Part shown: positions 15,097 to 21,891 of the stretch, in pieces
Position numbering within the stretch: the first letter of the stretch is position 1
How the letters are laid out: each line of letters begins with the position of its first letter
DNA from: Chloroflexota bacterium
Lineage (GTDB): Bacteria; Chloroflexota; Anaerolineae; Anaerolineales; Villigracilaceae
DNA length: 35,449 bases
Assembly (NCBI GenBank): GCA_016234535.1
Contig: JACRBH010000053.1
Coordinates: forward strand, 1 to 35,449
Direction: 5' to 3'
Notes under the pieces: generated by a model
Seen by the model: the letters and a program-made list of their open reading frames with translations, nothing else
What the model was told of the DNA's origin: nothing
Database searches by the model: none
Position numbers and translations under genes: made by a program

Positions 15097-16350
15097 ATGG
15101 GCACATTGATCGAAGAAATTTTTGCACGTAAAGCAGGCAGACCCGTTCAGGCGGGTGAAATTCTGCTGTTGGATGTGGACTACATTATGAGTCACGACAA
15201 CACAACTCCGCTGGCGATAAAGGCGTTTCGGGATATTGGTAAACCGATTCTGGATAAGAACCGAATCGTGTTACATCTCGATCATGCCTATCCAGCGCCG
15301 AATGTGCTGGCAGCGGAGAACCATAAGAAGATCATCGAGTTCGTCAGGGAACAGGGACTGCCGCACTTTTATCATCAAGGAGTTTGTCATCAGGTGATGA
15401 TCGAAGAGGGATTCATTACGCCCGGCGCAATCGTCATCGGCGCAGACTCGCACTCGAACACCTACGGCGCAATCGGCGCATTTGGCACAGGACTCGGCTC
15501 CACCGAAATTGGCGTGGCTTGGGTGACAGGTAAATGTTGGTTCAAAGTCCCTGAGACGATTCGCATCGAGTTGACAGGCAAAGCCCAACCCGGAGTCTAT
15601 GCCAAGGATGTGATGATCTACATCGCAGGTTTGCTCGGCATGGACGGCGGAACGTATCGTTCGGTGGAATTCGGCGGTGAATATATTTCCAACCTACCGA
15701 TGAACGAACGTATTGTCTTTCCGAACATGTCCACAGAGATCGGCGCGAAATGCGGGTTGATTGCCGCAGACGATGTGACAATTCAATATCTCGAAAATGA
15801 GACGCCTGCCAAAGGTCCGTTTGAAAAGATCCAACCTGTTAATCCGCGCTATGAAAGAGTCGTTGAAATTGATGTCTCAACTTTATCGCCGCAAGTTTCG
15901 TGTCATCCAGATGTGGATCATGTCAAACCGTTGGAGCAGGTTGAAGGGTTGGAGGTGAACGAGGTTTACATCGGCACATGCACGAACGCGCGTTATGAAG
16001 ATATCGAGATCGTGGCGAATATGCTCAAAGGCAAAAAAGTGAATCCGTTTACGCGCGTAATCGTTACGCCTGCCAGCGAACGCATTTACAAAAAGGCGAT
16101 GAAGAACGGCTTGATCGAAATTTTGCTGGATGCGGGCTGCACGGTGACAGGTACAGGCTGCGGCGCATGCATCGGGCGTCATGGCGGAATCCTTGCGGCA
16201 GGTGAACGCGCGTTGACGACGATGAACCGCAACTTCATTGGGCGCATGGGAAGTCCGCTTTCGGAAATTTATCTCGCAAGTCCCGCCACTGCTGCGGCAA
16301 CTGCGTTGACAGGTCGCATCACTGACCCGCGTGGATATTTAAATCGTTGA
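15097..16350 (+). CDS. Homoaconitase / 3-isopropylmalate dehydratase-type large subunit
   Basis: A 417-aa aconitase-superfamily large subunit that isomerises homocitrate to homoisocitrate (or 2- to 3-isopropylmalate) using a [4Fe-4S] cluster. The three cluster cysteines are visible in YIGTCTNARYEDI (about residue 294) and GTGCGACIGRHGG (about residues 353 and 356). Substrate-site segments include the N-terminal DVDYIMSHDNTTPLA, VLHLDHAYPAP and VIGADSHSNTYGAIGAFGTG. The length is that of the prokaryotic two-subunit enzymes. AAAGGAGA lies 5 bases before the ATG. The lysine role is inferred from the flanking homocitrate synthase and lysX, since the family is bifunctional in some lineages. Confidence 0.9.
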   Translation: MGTLIEEIFARKAGRPVQAGEILLLDVDYIMSHDNTTPLAIKAFRDIGKPILDKNRIVLHLDHAYPAPNVLAAENHKKIIEFVREQGLPHFYHQGVCHQVMIEEGFITPGAIVIGADSHSNTYGAIGAFGTGLGSTEIGVAWVTGKCWFKVPETIRIELTGKAQPGVYAKDVMIYIAGLLGMDGGTYRSVEFGGEYISNLPMNERIVFPNMSTEIGAKCGLIAADDVTIQYLENETPAKGPFEKIQPVNPRYERVVEIDVSTLSPQVSCHPDVDHVKPLEQVEGLEVNEVYIGTCTNARYEDIEIVANMLKGKKVNPFTRVIVTPASERIYKKAMKNGLIEILLDAGCTVTGTGCGACIGRHGGILAAGERALTTMNRNFIGRMGSPLSEIYLASPATAAATALTGRITDPRGYLNR

Positions 16351-16418
16351 ACCGCCAAGCACGCAAAGAACGCGAAGAAGACCTTTTAAATCTTTGCGTC
16401 CTTTGCGTGCTTGGCGGT
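16351..16418. repeat. Well-preserved ACCGCCAAGCACGCAAAG inverted repeat
   Basis: The left arm begins ACCGCCAAGCACGCAAAG (16351-16368) and the right arm ends CTTTGCGTGCTTGGCGGT (16401-16418), 18 perfectly complementary positions, with partial pairing further in. It starts directly after the stop codon of the large subunit. It is the same family as 3626-3695. Confidence 0.75.
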
Positions 16419-16439
16419 GAATAAAAAAAGGAGAACCTC

Positions 16440-16946
16440 ATGGGCAAAGCCTGGACGTTTGGAGAAAACATGAACACGGACGAGATCATTCCCGGCCGTT
16501 ACAACATCACGATTGATCCGCTTGAACTCGCGAAAAATGTTTTTTGCGAAGTCAAGCCGGAGTATGCAAAAACCGTTCAACCTGGCGACATCATCGTCGG
16601 TGGACAAAATTTTGGTTGCGGCTCTTCGCGCGAACACGCACCCATCGCCATCAAAGGCTCGCAGGCGAAGTGCATCATTGCCGCGTCGTATGCGCGCATC
16701 TTTTTTCGCAACTGCATCAACATTGGTTTGCCAATCCTTGAGTGCCCCGCCGCCGTTGCGGACATCACCGAAGGCGACGATATTGATGTCGATCTCGCCA
16801 GCGGCCAAATTTTCAATCGCACCAATGGGCATCAATATCAAGCCAACGCTCTGCCCGATTTCGTTTTGAAGATCGCGGATGCGGGCGGTATTGTGAATTT
16901 TTTGCGCGAGCATGACATTCAAGAACTAATGAGGAATGAGGAATGA
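16440..16946 (+). CDS. Homoaconitase / 3-isopropylmalate dehydratase-type small subunit
   Basis: The 168-aa swivel-domain partner of the upstream large subunit. Visible family motifs are KAWTFGENMNTDEIIPGRYNIT (the GRYNIT loop lies in the substrate-specificity region), GGQNFGCGSSREHAPIAIK and AKCIIAASYARIFFRNCINIGLP. The arginine in GCGSSREHA contacts substrate in the family. AAAGGAG lies 7 bases before the ATG. The last five codons before the stop (MRNEE) are written by the tandem repeat that continues into the next gene, so the natural C-terminus may have been altered by repeat insertion. Confidence 0.9.
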   Translation: MGKAWTFGENMNTDEIIPGRYNITIDPLELAKNVFCEVKPEYAKTVQPGDIIVGGQNFGCGSSREHAPIAIKGSQAKCIIAASYARIFFRNCINIGLPILECPAAVADITEGDDIDVDLASGQIFNRTNGHQYQANALPDFVLKIADAGGIVNFLREHDIQELMRNEE

Positions 16947-16990
16947 GGAATTAGGAATGAGGAATGAGGAATTAGGAATGAGGAATTATA
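16929..16990 (+). repeat. 21-bp in-frame tandem repeat across a gene junction
   Basis: Two full 21-base units (16936-16956 and 16957-16977) encode MRNEELG in the downstream frame. Partial units flank both sides. The repeat contains the small-subunit stop codon, GAGG/AGGA ribosome-site-like motifs and three in-frame ATG codons (16936, 16957, 16978) for the next gene. Confidence 0.85.
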
Positions 16991-17979
16991 AAATCTGTCT
17001 TCTTCCTGGCGATGGAATTGGTCCCGAAGTGATCGCGTCTGCGCGGGATGTGTTGACTGCGCTTCCGATTCAATGGGACTTCATCGAATGCGGAATCGGC
17101 TATGGAGAATATCAAAGTTCAGGCTCACCATTGCCTGATTCAACCATCGGACAGATTCGCGGCGCTGATGCGACTTTGTTTGGCGCTGTGACCACGCCGC
17201 CGAACATCCCAAATTATTTTTCCCCAGTCGTGCGGATGCGCCAATCGCTGGAGTTATTTGCTAATTTGCGTCCATGCAAATCCATTCCACATTCATCATC
17301 CCGCGCTGGCATTGACTTAATCATCGTCCGCGAAAATACTGAAGGATTGTATTCAGGCATCGAGCGGATCGAAGATGACGGAGATCGCGCCATCACCGAA
17401 AGAGTCATCACCCGCAAAGGCTCTGAAAGAATCATCCGCAAGGCATTTGACACGGCTCGACAAACTGGACGCAAGTCCGTTCACGTTGTCCACAAGGCAA
17501 ATGTTCTGCGCCAAACTTGCGGATTGTTTCGGGAAGTCGCAGTTGAAATTGCCAAAGAATATCCCGACATCACGATGAATGAAATGCTCGTGGATACCTG
17601 CGCGATGGAACTTGTCCGCGCGCCGGAGCAATTTGAAGTGATCGTCACAACAAATCTATTCGGCGATATCCTCAGCGACGAAGCCTGCATGTTCGTGGGC
17701 GGACTTGGTGTTGCGGCTTCTGCAAACATTGGCGCGGACGCGGCAGTCTTTGAACCCGTCCACGGCAGCGCGCCGTCTTTGGTTGGAACAGGCAAAGCCA
17801 ACCCCATCGCCACTTTCCTCGCCGCCGCCATGATGCTGGATTACTTGAACGAAAACGAATCCGCTGAACGGTTGCGAAACGCGGTGGAGACCTGCATTGC
17901 CAATAAGGAGTCCACGCCTGATTTGGATGGTAATTTGACGACAGGTCAGGTGGCTGAGAGAGTGATTGGAAAATTATGA
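16978..17979 (+). CDS. Homoisocitrate / 3-isopropylmalate dehydrogenase-type enzyme
   Basis: A 333-aa beta-decarboxylating dehydrogenase. It oxidises a 2-hydroxy-diacid (homoisocitrate expected here) with NAD. Family motifs are [17 protein letters not shown] at the N-terminus, [17 protein letters not shown] (substrate loop), [26 protein letters not shown] with the catalytic Lys, [19 protein letters not shown], and FEPVHGSAP. The start is uncertain. ATGs at 16936, 16957 and 16978 are all in frame through the tandem repeat. The third ([13 protein letters not shown]) gives the usual N-terminus. With the first start it overlaps the small subunit by 11 bases. Substrate preference cannot be fixed from motifs; the ring of lysine genes favours homoisocitrate. 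Confidence 0.87.
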   Translation: MRNYKICLLPGDGIGPEVIASARDVLTALPIQWDFIECGIGYGEYQSSGSPLPDSTIGQIRGADATLFGAVTTPPNIPNYFSPVVRMRQSLELFANLRPCKSIPHSSSRAGIDLIIVRENTEGLYSGIERIEDDGDRAITERVITRKGSERIIRKAFDTARQTGRKSVHVVHKANVLRQTCGLFREVAVEIAKEYPDITMNEMLVDTCAMELVRAPEQFEVIVTTNLFGDILSDEACMFVGGLGVAASANIGADAAVFEPVHGSAPSLVGTGKANPIATFLAAAMMLDYLNENESAERLRNAVETCIANKESTPDLDGNLTTGQVAERVIGKL

Positions 17980-17980
17980 T

Positions 17981-18034
17981 GGAGTCCAAAGTCTCCAGAT
18001 TTCGGCTTTGCAAAGTCGGGAGACTTTGCACTCC
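17981..18034. repeat. GGAGTCCAAAGTCTCC-type double hairpin before lysX
   Basis: GGAGTCCAAAGTCTCC at the left and GGGAGACTTTGCACTCC at the right pair with each other, with a small GCTTTGCAAAGT hairpin in the middle. Same family as 6782-6830. Confidence 0.6.
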
Positions 18035-18052
18035 ACAACAAAAGGAGATAAC

Positions 18053-18898
18053 ATGACCCGAGTTGGATTTTTATATACCCGTTTACGAGTGGAGGAAAAA
18101 TATTTGCTGGATGAATTGGAAAAACGCGCCGATGTGGAAGTTGTCCGAATCAATGACGGCGATTCTTATTTCGACATCAATCAACTGCACGAACCAGTGG
18201 ATGTGCTCTTCGAGCGTTCCATTTCCTATTCACGCGGACTGTACATCTCGCGCATCTTCGAAGCGAACGGCGTGCCCGTTGTGAATTCGTCCGCTGTGGC
18301 TGAACGCTGCGGCGACAAATACATCACGAGTCAAATTCTCGCGAAAAACGGAATCCCAACTCCCAGAGTGCTGATGGCCTTCGATGAAGAATCAGCTCTC
18401 AGCGCGATCGAAGCGATGGGCTATCCGTGCGTGCTGAAGCCTGTCGTCGGGTCGTGGGGACGTCTGCTCGCCAAAGTGGAGAATCGTCACATGGCCGAGT
18501 CATTGATCGAGCACAAAGCCACGCTGGGAGTCAATCATCAGGTTTTTTATATTCAGGAATACATCAACAAACCTGGTCGTGACATCCGCGCGTTTGTGAT
18601 TGGCAACGAAGCGATTTGCGCCATCTATCGTTCATCCGAAAATTGGATCACCAACACCGCGCGCGGAGGCGTTGCCACGAATTGTCCCGTCACTGATGAG
18701 ATCGCAGAATTGTGTCAACGCGCGGCAAGAGCAGTTGGCGGCGGATTGCTGGCGCTCGATCTTTTCGAAACCGACAACGGACTCACCATCAATGAGATCA
18801 ATCACACGATGGAGTTTCGCAACAGCATTACCACTACAGGCGTGAACATCCCCGAAAAGATGGTGGATTATGTTTTGAAAAGCGCTGCGATTCATTAG
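18053..18898 (+). CDS. lysX: LysX-type ATP-grasp ligase of the LysW lysine pathway
   Basis: A 281-aa RimK-related ATP-grasp enzyme. LysX joins alpha-aminoadipate to the C-terminal glutamate of the carrier protein LysW. Visible motifs are an N-terminal [32 protein letters not shown], the ATP-binding [37 protein letters not shown] and the metal-binding [13 protein letters not shown] near the C-terminus. The close relative ArgX (ornithine route) is possible, but the upstream homocitrate-type genes favour LysX. The start at 18053 has AAAGGAG 6 bases upstream; an in-frame extension upstream runs through a repeat and is rejected. lysW, lysY, lysZ, lysJ and lysK are not in the window. A terminator follows. 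Confidence 0.9.
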   Translation: MTRVGFLYTRLRVEEKYLLDELEKRADVEVVRINDGDSYFDINQLHEPVDVLFERSISYSRGLYISRIFEANGVPVVNSSAVAERCGDKYITSQILAKNGIPTPRVLMAFDEESALSAIEAMGYPCVLKPVVGSWGRLLAKVENRHMAESLIEHKATLGVNHQVFYIQEYINKPGRDIRAFVIGNEAICAIYRSSENWITNTARGGVATNCPVTDEIAELCQRAARAVGGGLLALDLFETDNGLTINEINHTMEFRNSITTTGVNIPEKMVDYVLKSAAIH

Positions 18899-18918
18899 GC
18901 CGCTTGCAAAAGCGCATG

Positions 18919-18943
18919 GCGGTCATGACTTGGCCGCTTTTTT
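18919..18943 (+). terminator. Terminator after lysX
   Basis: GCGGTC (18919-18924), loop of seven bases, GGCCGC (18932-18937), then six T. It ends the lysine cluster. Confidence 0.7.
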
Positions 18944-18996
18944 CAGATTGCCCAACAAATGAAGTCGTTACCATCATTCCATAAGGGGCAATTTAG

Positions 18997-19028
18997 AATA
19001 AAAACCCAGTTCAAAATGAACTGGGTTT
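18997..19028 (-). terminator. Terminator of the FGE-like lipoprotein gene
   Basis: AAACCCAGTTC (19002-19012) pairs with GAACTGGGTTT (19018-19028). In the minus direction the stem is followed by a T-run. It lies 36 bases after the stop codon. Confidence 0.8.
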
Positions 19029-19063
19029 CGACAAAACAATCCAACTTAAGTTCGCACTCATTA

Positions 19064-20695
19064 TCAGGGTATCGGCGGTGTTGCTTCGCACCTGCAGGTT
19101 AATGGATTCCAATATGGGAGCTTTCCATTAGTGGTTATATAACAATAACGAGGGTACGGTTCAAAGCATGCCTCTTCATTGTCGTTAGGCTCTCTCTTAA
19201 CCGGGGGATGACAGTTTAGTGTATCGAACTCAACAGTCTGAAGCTGGCTGTCGACACTCTTCTTGGAACTCTGCACACAGGTCCCGTTCAACGGATAAAA
19301 ACCAGCAGGGCAAATATCATAGCTCACTGTAGCACCGGGGTCAGCCGAACAACAATGAGTTAATGGATCATAGATTGTTCCATAAATACAGGCTGTCCCA
19401 TTCGTGCTCTTTCCATCCCAAACACAAGTGTCTCCCACCTTCTCATAGTTCGCCGGGCAGGCGGATACACACGCTTTCATATCCACACATGACCCCTGCG
19501 CCGATGCTGTGTACAGTCCGGGCAGGTCACATTGGAATTTGTTCGCTTCTCCTCCCACTGGCGAGGAACAGCCGGGCACACCATAACTCCATTCATTTGG
19601 CGGAGTATTCGATAGACTGAAAGTAACAATCGTGTATGCGATGTAATTGGGCTTACCCGTGCAATTGGGCGACTGGCTGATTTTTACACTGTTACATTCC
19701 ACGACAGGTACGCAACTCGCCTCCTCTCCATTCGGCCCCGTTCCAATATACGGAATCTGCTCACAGACTGGCGCAAAATAGGTCGGGTCCTCCACGATAC
19801 AGCGAAATCCAAGGTCGGGCAGATTTTCAATTGGAAGAAGCGAGAAACGATGGGCAGAAATAGACGGGTCGGCGCTGTCCTGATAGCTGCTTCCGCGCAC
19901 CGAACGCTTCTCCCCGATCACAGGTCCAAGTGGATCTTCCAACGGCGATTCAGAGTAATAGGTCGGGCTGTACCAATCCGCCGCCCACTCACGCGCATTG
20001 CCAGACATGTCGAATGCACCATAATAACTCACCCCAGCCGGGTAATCGTTGATCTCGGTTGTTTTCCCCTTGCAGAATTTATAATTTAGCAAATCACAGA
20101 CCGGCCCTTCATCCCCCCACGGAAATAAATTGCCATCCGGTCCGCGCGCTGTCTTTTCCCACTCCGCCTCGGTTGGCAGGCGTCCATGTATAAACGAGCA
20201 ATAGGATGCCGCCTGGTCGTAATTCACACCTGTCACCGGGAAATTGATGACTCGATAATCCCCAAACTCGGGGTTGTTCTTTGAATCGGGCGGAGCACAT
20301 TTGCCGGCATTTACGCACAAGGCATATTGCTGATTGGTGACCTTTGTACTGTAAATCCAGAAATCGCTCAGCGTTACTTGATGGGTGAGGTTGTCGGCGC
20401 TGTTATAGCCCATGGTGAATTCGCCGCCCGGCACCGCTATCAGAACAGTCCCATCCACATAGCGATATTTTGAACCCAACTCCATTGGAGGTCCTGCCAA
20501 ATTGACAGTAACAATCTCCGGCGACGATTCGACCGTCACCGGCAGTTCGGTGGCTGTCACAGGCGGCTCAGTCGCGGCGGGAGGTTGTGTCTCCAGCGGC
20601 GGTTGAGTCGCAACTGAGGCAACTGGCAGGTTGCAGGCGGCAAGGATCAATGTCAGGGCAGTCACTACTGATATGACATGGACAGATTGTTTCAT
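19064..20695 (-). CDS. Lipoprotein with FGE/sulfatase-modifying-factor-like domain and Cys-rich tail
   Basis: A 543-aa exported lipoprotein. The signal peptide ends in a lipobox, LILAAC, with Cys21. A Thr/Pro-rich linker (residues about 25-60) follows. The FGE-sulfatase fold spans about residues 80-305: VPGGEFTMGYNS, LSDFWIYSTKVTNQQYALCV, RLPTEAEWEKTARG, FPWGDEG, DMSGNAREWAADWY, RSVRGSSYQD and LGFRCI. The catalytic Cys pair of true formylglycine-generating enzymes is not evident, so it is probably a binding or structural relative. The last 230 residues hold over 20 cysteines in short-spaced motifs (CSSP, CVSACPANYEKVGDTCVW, HCCSADPG, ICPAGFYPLNGTCV), suggesting disulfide-rich modules outside the cell. 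The start at 20695 has AGGAG at 6 bases; a start at 20725 would precede this site. Confidence 0.8.
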   Translation of the reverse strand: MKQSVHVISVVTALTLILAACNLPVASVATQPPLETQPPAATEPPVTATELPVTVESSPEIVTVNLAGPPMELGSKYRYVDGTVLIAVPGGEFTMGYNSADNLTHQVTLSDFWIYSTKVTNQQYALCVNAGKCAPPDSKNNPEFGDYRVINFPVTGVNYDQAASYCSFIHGRLPTEAEWEKTARGPDGNLFPWGDEGPVCDLLNYKFCKGKTTEINDYPAGVSYYGAFDMSGNAREWAADWYSPTYYSESPLEDPLGPVIGEKRSVRGSSYQDSADPSISAHRFSLLPIENLPDLGFRCIVEDPTYFAPVCEQIPYIGTGPNGEEASCVPVVECNSVKISQSPNCTGKPNYIAYTIVTFSLSNTPPNEWSYGVPGCSSPVGGEANKFQCDLPGLYTASAQGSCVDMKACVSACPANYEKVGDTCVWDGKSTNGTACIYGTIYDPLTHCCSADPGATVSYDICPAGFYPLNGTCVQSSKKSVDSQLQTVEFDTLNCHPPVKREPNDNEEACFEPYPRYCYITTNGKLPYWNPLTCRCEATPPIP

Positions 20696-20871
20696 CGCTT
20701 GCTCCTGTTGGTTTGCCATGATCATTAAAAATCTCTCGGTTTCATGGAAGTGTAGTAAAAATTATAACTCCGAGCCTATCCCTTGGTATCCCCCATTTTG
20801 GCGGATGTTGCGCAAGCCAATCCGTTTAAATCCAAATGGAAATCAAATATACCCAACGGCACTTCCTGAAT

Positions 20872-20912
20872 CAAAAACCACCGGGCTAGCTGATTTAGCA
20901 GAGCCTGGCGGT
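20872..20912 (-). terminator. Terminator after tRNA-fMet
   Basis: In the minus direction ACCGCC, A, GGCT pairs with AGCC, C, GGTGGT, followed by a T-run (complement of AAAAA at 20873-20877). It lies about 20 bases downstream of the tRNA. Confidence 0.65.
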
Positions 20913-20929
20913 CTTCGATTGACGTTTAG

Positions 20930-21001
20930 TAGCGGGGGCAGGACTTGAACCTGCGACCTTCGGGTTATGAGCCCGACGAGCTGCCACTGCTCCACCCCGC
21001 A
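20930..21001 (-). tRNA. Initiator tRNA-Met (CAT)
   Basis: Read on the minus strand, the gene begins TGCGGGGTGGAGCAG and folds as a cloverleaf. The anticodon arm is CGGGCTCATAACCCG, the T arm GCAGGTTCAAGTCCTGC. The three consecutive G-C pairs (GGG/CCC) next to the anticodon loop and the unpaired first base pair (T1 against T72) are initiator traits. The CCA end is not encoded (CTA follows the discriminator A). Confidence 0.93.
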
Positions 21002-21125
21002 TCGAATGGACGCAGATATTACCATACACATTGTAGAAAAGTCAAGCATCGATAAAGATCGAATGATGGACAGCAGACACAACATAAACTGACCTTCATA
21101 GGATAGTACCTTTGACTAAAAACAA

Positions 21126-21165
21126 TTTGTTAAGATTTAGTGTATAATACCAAAACCTTAACAAA
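21126..21165 (+). promoter_or_regulatory. Promoter of the regulator gene flanked by a 9-bp inverted repeat
   Basis: A TATAAT hexamer (21143-21148) sits between TTTGTTAAG (21126-21134) and its perfect complement CTTAACAAA (21157-21165). The repeat covers the -35/spacer side and the predicted start. No -35 consensus exists. Such a placement suits a repressor or autoregulatory operator. The leader to the ATG at 21235 is about 80 bases. Confidence 0.5.
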
Positions 21166-21234
21166 TACAAACCGCAACAAAATAAATCTTGTTAGGTTAT
21201 TCTTATTCCAAAGCAGGCGTTATCAAGTAATCAT

Positions 21235-21891
21235 ATGAAGACCACTACACTCCTGGTCATTGAAGCTCGACATGCAGAAATCCCTTCCTTTGCTTCAGAT
21301 TTGCAGAAGAAGGGATTTGATGTCCAAATTGCCCAGAACGGCAGCCAGGCCGTTGCCCGCCTTAAAGAAGTCAGTCCGAGTCTCGTTGTTATCAACGCTG
21401 CATCCTTGAGAAGCACAGGCTTGCGGATTTGCCAGTCCATTCGTGAAAAAGATTCAAAGCTGCCAATCATCCTTATTCTTGAAAACGATAATGATGTAAA
21501 CAAAGATGCGGCTGATGCCGTGCTTGCCCTGCCGTTCACTGTTCAAAAACTTGTAAACCGCATTAAGCCGCTTTTGCCCGGTGATGGGAAAAATGTTTTA
21601 CACGTCGGTCCCATTCGTCTCGATCTTGAAAAACGCCGCGTGCGTTGTCTCGGCAAGAGCACAAAACTCACCCCGCGCCTTGTGACATTATTAAATCTAT
21701 TAATGGAAAAACACGGCGAAGTGGTGGAGCGCGAACCGCTCTTCAAAAAAGCATGGGAAACGAATTACACCGGCGATACCCGCACGCTTGACGTTCACAT
21801 CTCCTGGCTTCGCCGCGCCATCGAGCTTGACCCCGATAATCCAAAACTACTTAAAACGATTCGCGGCGTTGGCTACCGTTTAGATATCTAG
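21235..21891 (+). CDS. OmpR-family response regulator with degenerate receiver
   Basis: A 218-aa protein: a receiver-like domain (residues 1-115) plus a C-terminal winged-helix DNA-binding domain (residues about 120-218). The second half shows the OmpR/PhoB signature KLTPRLVTLLNLLMEKHGEVVERE, then DTRTLDVHISWLRRAIE and IRGVGYRLDI. In the receiver, the acidic pair is Glu10-Ala11, the phosphoacceptor position is Asn54 (LVVINAAS where LVVLD is usual), and the conserved Lys before Pro100-Phe101 is Leu99. Phosphorylation is therefore unlikely, and the domain probably works as a pseudo-receiver. No histidine kinase gene is adjacent. The start has no clear Shine-Dalgarno sequence. The gene overlaps the convergent methyltransferase gene by 12 bases. 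Confidence 0.87.
   Translation: MKTTTLLVIEARHAEIPSFASDLQKKGFDVQIAQNGSQAVARLKEVSPSLVVINAASLRSTGLRICQSIREKDSKLPIILILENDNDVNKDAADAVLALPFTVQKLVNRIKPLLPGDGKNVLHVGPIRLDLEKRRVRCLGKSTKLTPRLVTLLNLLMEKHGEVVEREPLFKKAWETNYTGDTRTLDVHISWLRRAIELDPDNPKLLKTIRGVGYRLDI

Larger units (their letters stand above)
20726..21234. other. Intergenic stretch with tRNA-fMet and the regulator promoter
   Basis: Apart from the tRNA, its terminator and the promoter region of the response regulator gene, no coding feature is seen here. Short open frames over the tRNA are spurious. Confidence 0.6.

Noticed and set aside
16386..16922. 178-codon minus-strand frame opposite the homoaconitase small subunit
   Set aside because: Antisense shadow of a conserved gene; its N-terminal codons translate the ACCGCCAAG repeat.
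19064..20695. A true formylglycine-generating enzyme paired with a sulfatase
   Set aside because: No sulfatase gene is in the window and the catalytic cysteine arrangement near the end of the FGE fold was not seen.
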